Source: Halomonas sp. 7T
GTDB taxonomy: Bacteria > Pseudomonadota > Gammaproteobacteria > Pseudomonadales > Halomonadaceae
Direction: 5' to 3'
NCBI RefSeq assembly: GCF_025643255.1
Contig: NZ_CP087112.1
Coordinates: 3,286,001-3,350,000 of the forward strand
Length of the DNA stretch: 64,000 nt
The notes below the pieces were generated by a model. The model was given only the letters and a program-made list of their open reading frames with translations. It had not been told where the DNA came from and ran no database searches. Below, one piece after another: positions 50,965 to 60,359 of this stretch (positions within the stretch are counted from its first letter, which is position 1; each line of letters begins with the position of its first letter). The position numbers were made by a program, and so were the translations under genes.

Positions 50965-52035
50965 ATGAACAAAACAACAAACCTGATGATTGGTGCTATC
51001 GCCGCCGCAACGCTAAGCACCTCTGCCTTAGCACAAACAACCATCACCGTGAGTACCTGGGCTGGCCCTAATCACGGCATCAACACCATCGTATGGCCAA
51101 CGTGGAAAGCGTGGATTGAAGAAGCCACGGAAGGACGCGTAACGGTAGACGTGATACATGATATGGGGCCTCCCGTTTCCCAAATGGAAATGGTCGCTGA
51201 TGGTATTGCTGATGCAACTTGGGTTTTCCACGGCTATAACACAGGCCGCTTTCAGCTAACCAAACTTCCAGAATTCCCCACCTTTCAAGAGTTTTCATCA
51301 GAAAATGCCTCCAGCGCTTACTGGCGCACTCACCAAGAATATTTGGCAGCCGCTGGCGAACACCGCGGCGTTGATGTAGTGGCTGCGGGTGTTCATGGTC
51401 CAGGCTGGATCTTCAGCAGCGAGCAGTACGACACCTTAGAAGACATGAAAGGCAAGCGAATTCGTGTGGGCGGCGGCGTAATGGGCGATCTCTCCAATGC
51501 CCTGGAGCTGACCGGCGTTGCACTACCGCCTACAGGCGTTTACGAAGCAGGCTCACAAGGTGTTATCGACGGTGCCATGCTGGTGCCTGAAGGGCTGCGC
51601 AGTTTCCGTGTCGCGGAGATTTTCCCCTACACCCTCAAAGTGGATGGTGGTTTCTATCGCGGTAGTTTCACTATCGTCGTTAATCCGATGATCTGGGATG
51701 AGATGTCGTCTGAGGACCGTGAAGCCGTCGAATCTGTCTCTGGTGAGCGTTTGTCACGCCTGTTCGGCTACATGATGGATGTCTCTGATGTGCGCGGTGT
51801 CGACTTTGCCGAAGAGCTTGGTCATACCTTTACTGAACTCGGTGACGAAGACCTTAATACCCTAAAAAGTATGAGCGACAGCATGATTGCTGAGTGGGCT
51901 GAGTCTGCTTCAGAAAACCGCAACGTGGACGCGATGGCCGCTATCGAATTTTATCGCGAGCAGCTTATCGCAGCAGCGGAAGAAGAGAGCGTCAGCAGCT
52001 TAGTACCTGCTGAATTAGTACCAGACGCAAACTAA
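50965..52035 (+). CDS. TRAP transporter substrate-binding protein (DctP), system 3
   Basis: Periplasmic binding protein, 356 residues, signal peptide cleaved near ALAQT. It leads a complete P-Q-M set. Conserved segments include DMKGKRIRVGGGVMGDL (about 154-170), the usual carboxylate-arginine region, and the paralogue-shared NTIVWPTWKAWIEEAT and GERLSRLFGYMMDVSD. It is closely related to the orphan at 36735-37790. Location beside the hydroxylase-homogentisate operon suggests an aromatic acid ligand; this is inference. Confidence 0.93.
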   Translation: MNKTTNLMIGAIAAATLSTSALAQTTITVSTWAGPNHGINTIVWPTWKAWIEEATEGRVTVDVIHDMGPPVSQMEMVADGIADATWVFHGYNTGRFQLTKLPEFPTFQEFSSENASSAYWRTHQEYLAAAGEHRGVDVVAAGVHGPGWIFSSEQYDTLEDMKGKRIRVGGGVMGDLSNALELTGVALPPTGVYEAGSQGVIDGAMLVPEGLRSFRVAEIFPYTLKVDGGFYRGSFTIVVNPMIWDEMSSEDREAVESVSGERLSRLFGYMMDVSDVRGVDFAEELGHTFTELGDEDLNTLKSMSDSMIAEWAESASENRNVDAMAAIEFYREQLIAAAEEESVSSLVPAELVPDAN

Positions 52036-52065
52036 GTTCCCACTAGCGCTGGACGGAGAGCGACC

Positions 52066-52608
52066 ATGCAAACCCAAATGGCACGTGCGACGCGCGTTAG
52101 TCGGGTTCTGCAGATGATGTTAGAGGGGGTGGCAGGCGCTACCCTCTTTGGCATGATGCTGCTGACCACTGCTGACGTAGGCGGCCGCTACTTTTTTAAT
52201 TCCCCGATTCTTGGTGCTGTTGAATTAACCCAGCTGATGCTAGCGGCGTTGGTGTTCCTATCGCTACCGGTCGTTTGTTGGCGTCAGGAGCATGTCAGTG
52301 TTGACCTGCTTGATGCTGTTTTTCCAGCAAGGCTTGTCTGGATACGTGAAGTGATCGTCAACCTGATCGTGACTGCTGCTCTCTGGGTGATGGCACAGCG
52401 GGTATGGTCGCTGGCAGAACGCGCGTTTTCTTGGGGAGATGTGACTGAGTTTCTTCGTATACCCCATGGCTATCTGATCGGTTTGATCGCCATCATGCTG
52501 GCGCTCTCAGCATTGCTGACCCTCATGCGAGCCGTTTTCTATTTGCTCGAAGGGCTGAAGGTAATTGAAAAAGGTGGCCCATTGAGCAAAGGAGAGCCCC
52601 ATGACTGA
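52066..52608 (+). CDS. TRAP transporter small permease (DctQ), system 3
   Basis: A 180-residue small membrane subunit with four hydrophobic segments (about 20-42, 55-75, 95-115 and 137-160) and the typical segment PILGAVELTQLMLAALVFLS. It starts 30 bp after dctP and overlaps dctM by 8 bp. Confidence 0.88.
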   Translation: MQTQMARATRVSRVLQMMLEGVAGATLFGMMLLTTADVGGRYFFNSPILGAVELTQLMLAALVFLSLPVVCWRQEHVSVDLLDAVFPARLVWIREVIVNLIVTAALWVMAQRVWSLAERAFSWGDVTEFLRIPHGYLIGLIAIMLALSALLTLMRAVFYLLEGLKVIEKGGPLSKGEPHD

Positions 52609-53896
52609 AGCGCTGTACGGTTTCGCTGTTCTATTGATATTAGTGTTTTTGCGGGTGCCTCTGGCGTTTGCAATGGGTATCGTTGGCTTTGCCGGGTTCT
52701 ATCTACTCACCGGTAACTGGAATGCGGCTGAGGCAATGGCGGCACGCCGGGTGGTAGATACCGCCATGGACTATGGCTTATCTGTTATTCCGTTGTTCAT
52801 TTTAATGGGCAACTTTGTGTCTCATGCAGGATTATCCGATGCCTTGTTTCGAGCATCGAATGGCTTTCTAGGGCATCGTAAGGGCGGCCAGGCGATGGCG
52901 ACGATCGTTGCTTGTGGCGGGTTTAGTGCAATCTGCGGATCGAGCTTAGCAACGTGCGCCACCATGGGCCGGGTTGCTATGCCGCAAATGCGCAAATATG
53001 GCTATAAAGATTCGCTGGCTGCCGCTTCCATTGCGGCGGGCGGTACGCTGGGTATCTTGATACCGCCAAGCGTCATGCTGGTGATTTACGGCATCCTAAC
53101 CGAAACAAGTATTCGTGAGCTGTTCGCGGCTGGCTTTATCCCCGGTATTCTTGGCATTTTTCTCTACATTGGCGCTATCAAATGGGTACTTTGGCGCGAC
53201 CCGAGCGCTGGCCCAGCGGCTGAAAGAGTGCCATGGGCAGAGCGGATCAAGGCGCTAAAAAGCGTAGGCAGTACGCTAGCGCTGTTTGTACTCGTGATTG
53301 GCGGTATTTACCTGGGCGTATTTACACCCACAGAAGCCGCCGGTATAGGGGCGATGGGCGCTTTCTTAATCGCGCTAATGCGCCGGGCGCTGACCCCTCA
53401 AGTGTTGATGAATGTATTGATGGACACCGTGCGCACGACAGCGATGCTGTTTGCAGTGGTGCTAACGGCGCTGATTTTCGCCAACTTTATCAACCGTGCA
53501 GGGCTGCCTGATGACTTGCTGGCACTGGTTAATGGTCTGAATGTGGCGCCTTTTGTGGTCATTCTGGTGATTATCGCGATCTATGTCGTACTGGGCTGTG
53601 TGTTTGAAAGTATGTCGATGCTGCTGCTAACAGTGCCGGTATTTTTCCCGGTAGTGGCGGGGCTGGGTTATGACTTGGTGTGGTTCGGCATACTGGTGGT
53701 TATCGTCATCGAGATCAGCCTGATAACGCCCCCTGTTGGTATGAACGTGTTTGTACTGCGAGCCGTATTGCCGGACGTATCCACAGGCACGATCTTCCGT
53801 GGCGTCACTCCTTTCTGGGTCGCGGGTACCATACGTGCGTTGTTGGTGCTTACCTTCCCCGCCATCGTGCTGTTCCTACCACGACTGCTTTATTAA
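52601..53896 (+). CDS. TRAP transporter large permease (DctM), system 3
   Basis: A 431-residue large membrane subunit with about twelve helices. Motifs include GGFSAICGSSLATCATMGRV (about 106-125), the AGGTLGILIPPSVMLVIYG region and GVFTPTEAAGIGAMGAFL. It is followed by a strong bidirectional terminator. It is the only DctQM pair close to the two related binding proteins (50965 and 36735), and may serve both. Confidence 0.93.
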   Translation: MTEALYGFAVLLILVFLRVPLAFAMGIVGFAGFYLLTGNWNAAEAMAARRVVDTAMDYGLSVIPLFILMGNFVSHAGLSDALFRASNGFLGHRKGGQAMATIVACGGFSAICGSSLATCATMGRVAMPQMRKYGYKDSLAAASIAAGGTLGILIPPSVMLVIYGILTETSIRELFAAGFIPGILGIFLYIGAIKWVLWRDPSAGPAAERVPWAERIKALKSVGSTLALFVLVIGGIYLGVFTPTEAAGIGAMGAFLIALMRRALTPQVLMNVLMDTVRTTAMLFAVVLTALIFANFINRAGLPDDLLALVNGLNVAPFVVILVIIAIYVVLGCVFESMSMLLLTVPVFFPVVAGLGYDLVWFGILVVIVIEISLITPPVGMNVFVLRAVLPDVSTGTIFRGVTPFWVAGTIRALLVLTFPAIVLFLPRLLY

Positions 53897-53925
53897 AGCG
53901 GTTTTATTAACTTTTCGTACGACAC

Positions 53926-53961
53926 AAAAAATGACAGGGTGTAGGCCCTGTCATTTTTTTT
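53926..53961. terminator. Bidirectional terminator between dctM and paaZ
   Basis: A perfect 14-bp stem (AAAAAATGACAGGG with its complement) and a 6-nt loop, with a run of eight Ts on the plus strand and As on the left that give Ts on the minus strand. It serves both convergent transcripts. Confidence 0.92.
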
Positions 53962-53997
53962 GCCTTGCTTTCGTGACTGGCTATAGAGGCTGAGGCG

Positions 53998-56040
53998 TTA
54001 TTGGCGCTTTGCGACCAGGGTTAAGATGTCGTAGCTAGCAACCAGCTCATCATGTTGATTGGTCACCGCCACATCCCACATCACCACGCCTTGCGGGTGC
54101 CCGTCAGGAGACGCTCGGCCCTGATCAATCTTGCGCTTACAAGTGAGGCGGGCGCGGATAGTATCGCCAACCAGCACTGGCGTAATAAAGCGCAGCGTAT
54201 CCAGGCCGTAGTTTGCTAGTACCGGGCCTTCGCCTGGGTAAACGAACAGACCCGCAGCTGCTGACAGCACAAAGTAACCGTGGGCAATGCGTTGGCCAAA
54301 CTGCGTCTCTTTAGCGGCAATGTCGTCAAAGTGCATGTAGAAGTGGTCGCCGGAAAGGCAGCCAAAATTGACGATGTCGGCTTCAGTGACGGTGCGGCGA
54401 TGGGTTAGCAGTGACTCGCCCACCTGCAGGTCATCGAAATGGCGACGGAACGGGTGAACGTCAGTTTCGAGCACCTTCGCGCCACGCACATACTCTCCGG
54501 TGACTGCTGCAACCATGGTTGGAGACCCCTGGATAGCAGTGCGCTGTAGATAGTGGTGTACCGCACGAATGCCACCAAGCTCTTCGCCACCACCTGCGCG
54601 GCCTGGGCCTCCATGCTTGAGCATCGGTAGCGGAGAGCCGTGGCCAGTCGATTCTTTGGCTGCCTGGGCATCGAGGATCTGTAGGCGGCCGTGCTGGGCG
54701 GCTAACACAGGAATCATTTCGGCAGCGATGGCGGGAGTTTTGGTGGTTAGCGTAGTCACCAGGCTGCCCTTGCCCTTGGCGGCAATTGCCAGTGCTTCGT
54801 CGATACCGTTGTAAGGCATTAGCGTCGCGACCGGGCCAAAGGCTTCAATGTCGTGTGCGCCGCCGTCGTTCAACGGATTGCGGTTGATGAGCAGGTGAGG
54901 AGAAATAAACGCGCCGTTTTCCACACCCTTGCCGACAGCCTTGAAGTTGCCGTCTCTGCCGAAAACGCACTCACTGGTTTCCAACAGCTGTTCGATAGCC
55001 TCGTTCACATCACGCAGCTGGTCGCCGGAGGAGAGTGCACCCATGCGCACGCCTTCTTCATGAGGGTCGCCCACTACGATGCTTGAGAGGCGTTCTTTAA
55101 TCATGCCTGCCAATGTATCCAGATGCTCAGCGGGAACCAGTACCCGACGGATCGCCGTACATTTTTGGCCTGCTTTAGCGGTCATTTCCTTGACCACTTC
55201 TTTGGCAAAAATCGCGAACTCTTCATCTTCTGGGCTGATATCGGGTGCCATGATCGCGCTGTTGAGCGAGTCGGCCTCGGCGTTGAACGGAATGCTCTTG
55301 GCCATAATGTTGGGGTGGCTTTTTAGCATTAAGGCGGTGTTTGCTGAGCCGGTAAAGGTGACAAAGTCCTGCTCTTCAAGGTGATCCAATAAGTCACCGG
55401 CTCCGCCGACCACCAGCTGCAGTGCGCCTTCTGGCAGCAGGCCAGAATCGTTGATCACGCGCACCGCAGCTTCGGTTAGGTAGCTCGTCGCGGTGGCTGG
55501 CTTGAAGATACATGGCATGCCCGCCAAAAAGGCGGGGGCGAATTTCTCTAGCATGCCCCAGATAGGAAAGTTGAAGGCATTAATATGCACCGAGACGCCG
55601 CGACGGGGCACCAGAATGTGGGTGCCATTAAAATGGTTCTCTTTACCTAATTGCGTCACAGGGCCTTCATGGGCCACGTTACCAGAAGGCAGTTCTTTGC
55701 GGCCCGTAGAGGCGTAGGTAAACAGCGTGCCGAAACCGCCGTCAATGTCGATCCAAGAGTCGGCCTTGGTGCAGCCGGTGTGATGAGAGATAGCATACAG
55801 CTCACGCTTACGCTCTTGGATATAGGCGGCCAGCGCCTTAAGAATGGCAGCGCGCTGTTGGAAATCGAGCGCTAAGATATTTTTTACGCCGGTGTGGCGG
55901 GCGTACGCCACCGCTTCGCGGAAATCGATCGCTTCTTGGTGAGTATGTGCAACGGTGGTGCCGTTGATGGCACTGATCAGCGCTTTAGACTCGGTGCTGC
56001 CAAACCACTGGCCGGCAATGTAACTCTGTAAAACTGGCAT
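53998..56040 (-). CDS. paaZ: PaaZ, oxepin-CoA hydrolase/semialdehyde dehydrogenase
   Basis: Bifunctional phenylacetate-pathway enzyme: a MaoC-like domain hydrolyses the oxepin-CoA ring and an aldehyde dehydrogenase domain oxidises the resulting semialdehyde. It has 680 residues: ALDH domain about 1-520, with Glu255 (NAEADS) and Cys294 (GQKCTAIRR) matching the catalytic pair of E. coli PaaZ, and a hot-dog hydratase domain from about 535 ([29 protein letters not shown]). Both active regions look intact. It is last in the paaABCDE-Z run; a hairpin separates it from paaE. Confidence 0.95.
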   Translation of the reverse strand: MPVLQSYIAGQWFGSTESKALISAINGTTVAHTHQEAIDFREAVAYARHTGVKNILALDFQQRAAILKALAAYIQERKRELYAISHHTGCTKADSWIDIDGGFGTLFTYASTGRKELPSGNVAHEGPVTQLGKENHFNGTHILVPRRGVSVHINAFNFPIWGMLEKFAPAFLAGMPCIFKPATATSYLTEAAVRVINDSGLLPEGALQLVVGGAGDLLDHLEEQDFVTFTGSANTALMLKSHPNIMAKSIPFNAEADSLNSAIMAPDISPEDEEFAIFAKEVVKEMTAKAGQKCTAIRRVLVPAEHLDTLAGMIKERLSSIVVGDPHEEGVRMGALSSGDQLRDVNEAIEQLLETSECVFGRDGNFKAVGKGVENGAFISPHLLINRNPLNDGGAHDIEAFGPVATLMPYNGIDEALAIAAKGKGSLVTTLTTKTPAIAAEMIPVLAAQHGRLQILDAQAAKESTGHGSPLPMLKHGGPGRAGGGEELGGIRAVHHYLQRTAIQGSPTMVAAVTGEYVRGAKVLETDVHPFRRHFDDLQVGESLLTHRRTVTEADIVNFGCLSGDHFYMHFDDIAAKETQFGQRIAHGYFVLSAAAGLFVYPGEGPVLANYGLDTLRFITPVLVGDTIRARLTCKRKIDQGRASPDGHPQGVVMWDVAVTNQHDELVASYDILTLVAKRQ

Positions 56041-56093
56041 TGAGCGTTCTCCCGAAAATGTTGTTGGAATCAGGCATTGGTATCAGGATCAAC

Positions 56094-56117
56094 AAAGCCG
56101 ACTTGATCGTCGGCTTT
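56094..56117 (-). other. Hairpin between paaE and paaZ
   Basis: A perfect 9-bp stem (AAAGCCGAC with GTCGGCTTT) and a 6-nt loop, in the 97-bp gap. The minus-strand continuation TTTGTTG is only a weak T-run, so partial termination or mRNA-end protection is more likely than a full stop. Confidence 0.5.
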
Positions 56118-56137
56118 GGAAGTCGATGGTGACGGGG

Positions 56138-57220
56138 TTACACCTCGTCAAAGTCGAGCACCACCTTGTCACTGATCGGATAGCACTGGCAGGACAGCAC
56201 GTAACCGGCATCTATTTCGTAGTCTTCCAAGGCGTAATTGGCGTCCATTTCCACCTCACCTTCGATGACTCTAGACTTACAGGTAGAGCACACGCCCGCC
56301 TTGCACGAGAACGGCAGGTCGGCGCCGTGCTCGTTGCCCGCGTCAAGAATGTTCTGGGTATTGCGGGGCAGCTTATATTCGATCGTGCGGCCGTCGATGA
56401 TCACCTGGATAAGAGATGAGTCGGCTTCCGTCTGATTCGCTTGCGCTGCTTGGCGGCGTTTGGCACCTGCAGTCGGCAGGCTTGCAGTGAACAGTTCAAA
56501 ATGAACGTTGTTCTTGGGCAGCCCATGGTTAATCAGAACGTCGCGGACGGTCTCGGTCATTTCTTGTGGGCCACACAGGAAAGCCGCGTCGAGTTTGGGT
56601 ACCTCTACCCAGCGGTCAAACAATGCATTGCACTTGTCGGCAGTGATGCGACCGTTGTAAAGATCAATTTCCTGCTGCTCGCGACTGAACACGTAAATAA
56701 TATTGAGGCGCTCTAGGTAGCGATCCTTAAGGTCTTGCAAGCGATCACGAAACAGCGTTCCCGTGGTGGAGCGGTTGCCATAAACCACGGTAAAGCGGCT
56801 TTTCGGCTCGCTTTCCAGCGTGGTAGAGACAATCGACATAATGGGCGTGACGCCGCTGCCAGCGGTCACCGCCAGGTAGTGTCCTTCACGGCTGGGGTCG
56901 AGAGGGACAAAGAACTTGCCTTGAGGCGGCATAACATCCAGGCGGTCGCCAGGCTTTAGCTGCTGGTTGGCAAAGGTTGAGAAACTGCCACCGGGCACCA
57001 ATTTAACGGCAACTCTCAGCTCATGCTCGTGAACGCCGGTGCAAATGGAGTAAGAGCGGCGGACATCTTCACCGTCGATATCGTGGCGTAGCGTTAGGTA
57101 CTGCCCTTGGGTGAAGCGAAAGGCGTCCTGCAGGTCGTCGGGAATGTCGAAGGCAATGGAAACGGCATCATGGGTTTCCTTGCGTACATCCTTGACGGTC
57201 AAGGCGTGAAATCGGCTCAT
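56138..57220 (-). CDS. paaE: PaaE, phenylacetyl-CoA epoxidase reductase
   Basis: Reductase that passes electrons from NADPH to the PaaABC epoxidase. The frame extends to 57376, but MSRFHALTVKDVRKET at 57220 matches the family start and gives 360 residues. It has an N-terminal FAD/NAD(P) ferredoxin-reductase module (about 1-240; RSYSIC and TAGSGVTPIMSI) and a C-terminal plant-type [2Fe-2S] domain (about 270-360) with CKAGVCSTCKSR and a final CQCYP. The ribosome site is weak. It lies 46 bp after paaD. Confidence 0.94.
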   Translation of the reverse strand: MSRFHALTVKDVRKETHDAVSIAFDIPDDLQDAFRFTQGQYLTLRHDIDGEDVRRSYSICTGVHEHELRVAVKLVPGGSFSTFANQQLKPGDRLDVMPPQGKFFVPLDPSREGHYLAVTAGSGVTPIMSIVSTTLESEPKSRFTVVYGNRSTTGTLFRDRLQDLKDRYLERLNIIYVFSREQQEIDLYNGRITADKCNALFDRWVEVPKLDAAFLCGPQEMTETVRDVLINHGLPKNNVHFELFTASLPTAGAKRRQAAQANQTEADSSLIQVIIDGRTIEYKLPRNTQNILDAGNEHGADLPFSCKAGVCSTCKSRVIEGEVEMDANYALEDYEIDAGYVLSCQCYPISDKVVLDFDEV

Positions 57221-57266
57221 GGCAAATGGTCTCGTCAATCGTAATGCGCTGTATTTGTCGTTGAAG

Positions 57267-57866
57267 TTACAGGCACTTGAAATAATCGAAAGGCTCCAGG
57301 CAATCGCGACAGCGGTAGAGCGCCTTGCAAGCCGTAGAACCGAATTCGCTGACGCGTTCGGTCGCTTCGCTGCCACACAATGGGCAGGGCACTACCGGGT
57401 CAGACTGGCCGGTCAAACTGCGCTTGCTGGCACTTCCCACCGGCGGAGCGATGCCGTAAGCGCGGAGTTTTTCGCGACCGGCGTCGGTCAGCCAGTCGGT
57501 GGTCCAGGCGGGTGAAAGTCGGCGTTGGATGAGCGGATTTGAGTAGCCCGAGGCCACCAGCGCTTCAACAATATGCTGCTCGATCACTTCAGTGGCGGGG
57601 CAGCCAGAGTAGGTGGGTGTCACGCTGACCACCAGCTGCCCATCCTGCCAATCGATATCGCGCACAATGCCCAGTTCAACCACGCTGACGACCGGAACTT
57701 CAGGATCCGGCACTTCTTGTAAAACGGCCAGCACAGCATCAACATCACCGCTTTCACCGGCTGGCGGCAGCCCGCTACGGTCGCTGCCGATCAAGTCTCT
57801 GGAAGGCCAGTCATCGGTAGACAATCTACCGGTAGACGGCGATGGAGAGTTACCAGACGGTAGCAT
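57267..57866 (-). CDS. paaD: PaaD, epoxidase maturation protein
   Basis: Member of the PaaD/MIP18 (former DUF59) family, thought to help assemble or repair the iron cofactors of the phenylacetyl-CoA epoxidase. 199 residues: a MIP18-like domain (about 40-115; VPDPEVPVVSVVELGIVRDI, TPTYSGCPATEVI) and a C-terminal zinc-ribbon-like domain with CPLC and CRDC. The first 40 residues, rich in Ser, Pro and Gly, are longer than in many PaaD proteins; the start at 57866 has GAGGA 9 bp upstream and overlaps paaC by 17 bp. Confidence 0.92.
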   Translation of the reverse strand: MLPSGNSPSPSTGRLSTDDWPSRDLIGSDRSGLPPAGESGDVDAVLAVLQEVPDPEVPVVSVVELGIVRDIDWQDGQLVVSVTPTYSGCPATEVIEQHIVEALVASGYSNPLIQRRLSPAWTTDWLTDAGREKLRAYGIAPPVGSASKRSLTGQSDPVVPCPLCGSEATERVSEFGSTACKALYRCRDCLEPFDYFKCL

Positions 57867-58680
57867 CAGGATACGTCCTCGGCAGATACTGCATTTCCGC
57901 CAATAAAAAGCCTAAGTGCTCAGTGTGATGACCGACTTTACCGCCGGTATACATCCACGCATCGTAGGAGGGGCGCACCAACGTGGCTTCTTTTAGCACC
58001 TCCTCTACGGTTGCTTTCCAACGGCTAACCAGGGTTTCCGGGTCGGGCGCGATGCCAGCTTCCAACATGGCCTGATCAATCTCGTCGAACTGCACTAGCT
58101 CGCCGGTGAACTGCCATAGATTGTCTAGGGCGCGCTGCATGCGTGCGTGGCTCTCTTCAGTACCATCGCCGAGGCGAATCACCCATTCAGAGGAACGACG
58201 CAGGTGATAGGTGGCTTCTTTAAGTGACTTAGCAGCCACTTCAGCAATGCGCGGGTCACTGGCTTCGGCCAAACCATCCAGTAGATGAACGTGCCATGCA
58301 TCGAACAGGAACTGTCGTCCCATGGTATCGGCGAAGTCGCCGTTGGGCTGTTCAACTATCAAAAGGTTGCGAAAGTCCTGGGCATCGCGGCGAAAAGCTA
58401 GCTGGTCGGCATCAATGTTGGCCTGACTGTCATCGCCTTCGGCAACCATTTGTTCAGCTGCATAGCCCAGCCAGTTGCGTGCCTGACCGAACAGATCAAG
58501 CCCCACATTCATTAACGCCATTTCTTCTTCTAGCGCCGGGGCCTTACCGCATAGCTGGGCGTGGCGCTGACCCAGCACTAAAGCCGTGTCGCCAAGGCGC
58601 AGTAGGTAATCGGTCAATGGTGTTTGTGTTTTTTGAGCCGTATTTTTCTTAGCCGTGTTTCTTTGAGCAACGTTCTGCAT
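57850..58680 (-). CDS. paaC: PaaC, phenylacetyl-CoA epoxidase structural subunit
   Basis: Non-catalytic ferritin-like subunit that pairs with PaaA in the epoxidase complex, 276 residues. Family segments are LRLGDTALVLGQRHAQLCG (about 28-46), EEEMALMNVGLDLFGQARNW and LKEATYHLRRSSEWVIRLGDG. It lies 14 bp after paaB and overlaps paaD by 17 bp. The C-terminus HTEHLGFLLAEMQYLPRTYP is diagnostic. Confidence 0.95.
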   Translation of the reverse strand: MQNVAQRNTAKKNTAQKTQTPLTDYLLRLGDTALVLGQRHAQLCGKAPALEEEMALMNVGLDLFGQARNWLGYAAEQMVAEGDDSQANIDADQLAFRRDAQDFRNLLIVEQPNGDFADTMGRQFLFDAWHVHLLDGLAEASDPRIAEVAAKSLKEATYHLRRSSEWVIRLGDGTEESHARMQRALDNLWQFTGELVQFDEIDQAMLEAGIAPDPETLVSRWKATVEEVLKEATLVRPSYDAWMYTGGKVGHHTEHLGFLLAEMQYLPRTYPDATVW

Positions 58681-58694
58681 GACAGCCTCCCTCC

Positions 58695-58976
58695 TTACAT
58701 GTGGCCGACTTCTTTCGGCAGTTTGTAGAAGGATGCGTGGCGATAGACCTTGTCGTTAGACGGGTCAAATAGCGGCTCTTTCTCATCGGGGGAAGACGCT
58801 GTGATTTCGCTGGCCGGAACCACCCAGATGCTTACCCCTTCATTACGGCGGGTGTAAAGCTCTCGGGCATTTTCGATCGCCATGCTACGGTCGGCGGCAT
58901 GTACGCTGCCAACGTGCTTGTGATTAAGGCCATGTTTGCTGCGTATAAAAACTTCGAATAGGGGCCAGTCAGCCAT
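58695..58976 (-). CDS. paaB: PaaB, phenylacetyl-CoA epoxidase small subunit
   Basis: A 93-residue subunit that bridges PaaAC heterodimers in the epoxidase. It has the standard length and family sequence PLFEVFIRSKHGLNHKHVGS (about 4-23) with AADRSMAIENARELYTRRNEG. It is 100 bp after paaA and 14 bp before paaC. Confidence 0.96.
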   Translation of the reverse strand: MADWPLFEVFIRSKHGLNHKHVGSVHAADRSMAIENARELYTRRNEGVSIWVVPASEITASSPDEKEPLFDPSNDKVYRHASFYKLPKEVGHM

Positions 58977-59076
58977 GAGAGAAACCTCAAGTGGTCAGAG
59001 GAGCCCCGTAACTCGGAGCTCTCTATTGTTTTAAATGGCAGGTTTTAAAAACCAGGCTTAAAAACAGCGGTGGGTA

Positions 59077-60063
59077 TCAAGCGGCTCTGTGCTGACGCTT
59101 GGCGGCATGAGCCACGGCGGCTTCACGTACCCATGCACCGTTATCAATAGCGCTGCGGCGTGCTTCGATACGCTCGCGGTTGCAAGGGCCATTGCCCTTA
59201 ACCACATCAAAGAACTCCTGCCAGTCGATTTCACCGAACTCGTAGTGGCCAGTCTCTTCGTTATATTTGAGATCCGGGTCGGGTGCGGTGCAGCCAAGCA
59301 ACTCAAGCTGCGGTACGGTCTGGTCGAGGAAGCGCTGGCGCAGCTCATCATTGCTGTGGCGTTTGATCTTCCAGGCCATCGACTGGGCACTGTTAGGGGA
59401 GTGCTCATCGGATGGGCCGAACATCATCAGTGCAGGCCACCAGAAGCGATTAATCGAGTCTTGGACCATGGCTTTCTGGTCATCAGTGCCTTCCTGCATC
59501 ATGGTCAGCAAAATCTGATAACCCTGACGCTGGTGGAAGCTCTCTTCTTTACACACGCGAATCATCGCGCGCGCGTAAGGGCCATACGAGGTGCGCTGTA
59601 GCGGTACCTGATTAACGATGGCTGCGCCATCAACTAACCAGCCGACAGTGCCCATGTCTGCCCAGTTGAGCGTTGGGTAGTTAAAGATGCTGGAGTACTT
59701 GGCGCGACCGTCGTGGAGCTTGTCGATCTCTTCGTCGCGGTCCGCACCCAGGGTTTCCATGGCGCTATAAAGATACAGACCGTGGCCTGCCTCATCTTGG
59801 ATTTTAGCCATCAACTGTAGCTTACGCTTAAGCGTCGGTGCGCGCGTCAGCCAGTTACCTTCTGGAAGCATACCGACGATCTCGGAGTGAGCATGTTGAG
59901 AGATTTGACGGATCAGTGTCTTGCGATAGGCATCTGGCATCCAGTTTTTGGGCTCTATCTTAATCTCATCATTGATGCGCTCTTGGAACTGGCGTTCCTC
60001 AGGGCCCATCTCGTCAAGTGTCTTAAGTTTGCTAGTACCGGTTTCAACGAGCTGCGCGTACAT
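59077..60063 (-). CDS. paaA: PaaA, phenylacetyl-CoA epoxidase catalytic subunit
   Basis: Catalytic diiron subunit that forms the ring-1,2-epoxide of phenylacetyl-CoA with oxygen, 328 residues. Diiron ligands are visible in HAHSEIVGM (Glu61) and the EAGH motif (Glu91, His94), with a second pair around [13 protein letters not shown]. It is the first gene of the paaABCDE-Z run; an inverted repeat lies about 60 bp upstream. No paaX or paaR repressor gene is in the window. Confidence 0.96.
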   Translation of the reverse strand: MYAQLVETGTSKLKTLDEMGPEERQFQERINDEIKIEPKNWMPDAYRKTLIRQISQHAHSEIVGMLPEGNWLTRAPTLKRKLQLMAKIQDEAGHGLYLYSAMETLGADRDEEIDKLHDGRAKYSSIFNYPTLNWADMGTVGWLVDGAAIVNQVPLQRTSYGPYARAMIRVCKEESFHQRQGYQILLTMMQEGTDDQKAMVQDSINRFWWPALMMFGPSDEHSPNSAQSMAWKIKRHSNDELRQRFLDQTVPQLELLGCTAPDPDLKYNEETGHYEFGEIDWQEFFDVVKGNGPCNRERIEARRSAIDNGAWVREAAVAHAAKRQHRAA

Positions 60064-60118
60064 AGAGACCTCCGCGGCGTCGGGCTATCAGGGGGTTTGG
60101 CTTACTTGTTTAAAGTAT

Positions 60119-60162
60119 AGTGACACGAAATAATTTATCAACAAGTATTTTTGTGTGTCACT
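60119..60162. promoter_or_regulatory. Inverted repeat upstream of paaA, candidate operator
   Basis: Arms AGTGACAC (60119-60126) and GTGTCACT (60155-60162) flank 28 bp of A/T-rich DNA, about 56 bp before the paaA start. It does not look like the E. coli PaaX site as I recall it. The 296-bp gap 60064-60359 otherwise holds only the paaK terminator. Confidence 0.45.
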
Positions 60163-60280
60163 TTAAGACTTTTTGATAACGGGTGAGGCCAAGATGCTTG
60201 GTCTATAAAGGAAAAATGGCTAAAAATAAGTGATTCTGAATATGTGATTTTTTCTGTTCTAAATTGACTATTTATGCATA

Positions 60281-60310
60281 AAAAGCCCTTGCAGTAAGGC
60301 CTGCAAGGGC
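60281..60310 (-). terminator. Terminator of the paaK transcript
   Basis: A perfect 10-bp stem GCCCTTGCAG/CTGCAAGGGC and a 6-nt loop; on the minus strand it is followed by five Ts. It lies 50 bp past the paaK stop and separates the paaH-I-thiolase-K transcript from paaA. Confidence 0.85.
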
Positions 60311-60359
60311 GTCGGCTTTCAGATTTAAGGTAAGCTGCTATTGAACGCTTTTGGCGGAA

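Noticed and set aside
57221..57376. Longer PaaE start at 57376
   Set aside because: The extension overlaps the end of paaD, shows no family similarity, and MSRFHALTVKDV at 57220 fits the PaaE N-terminus.
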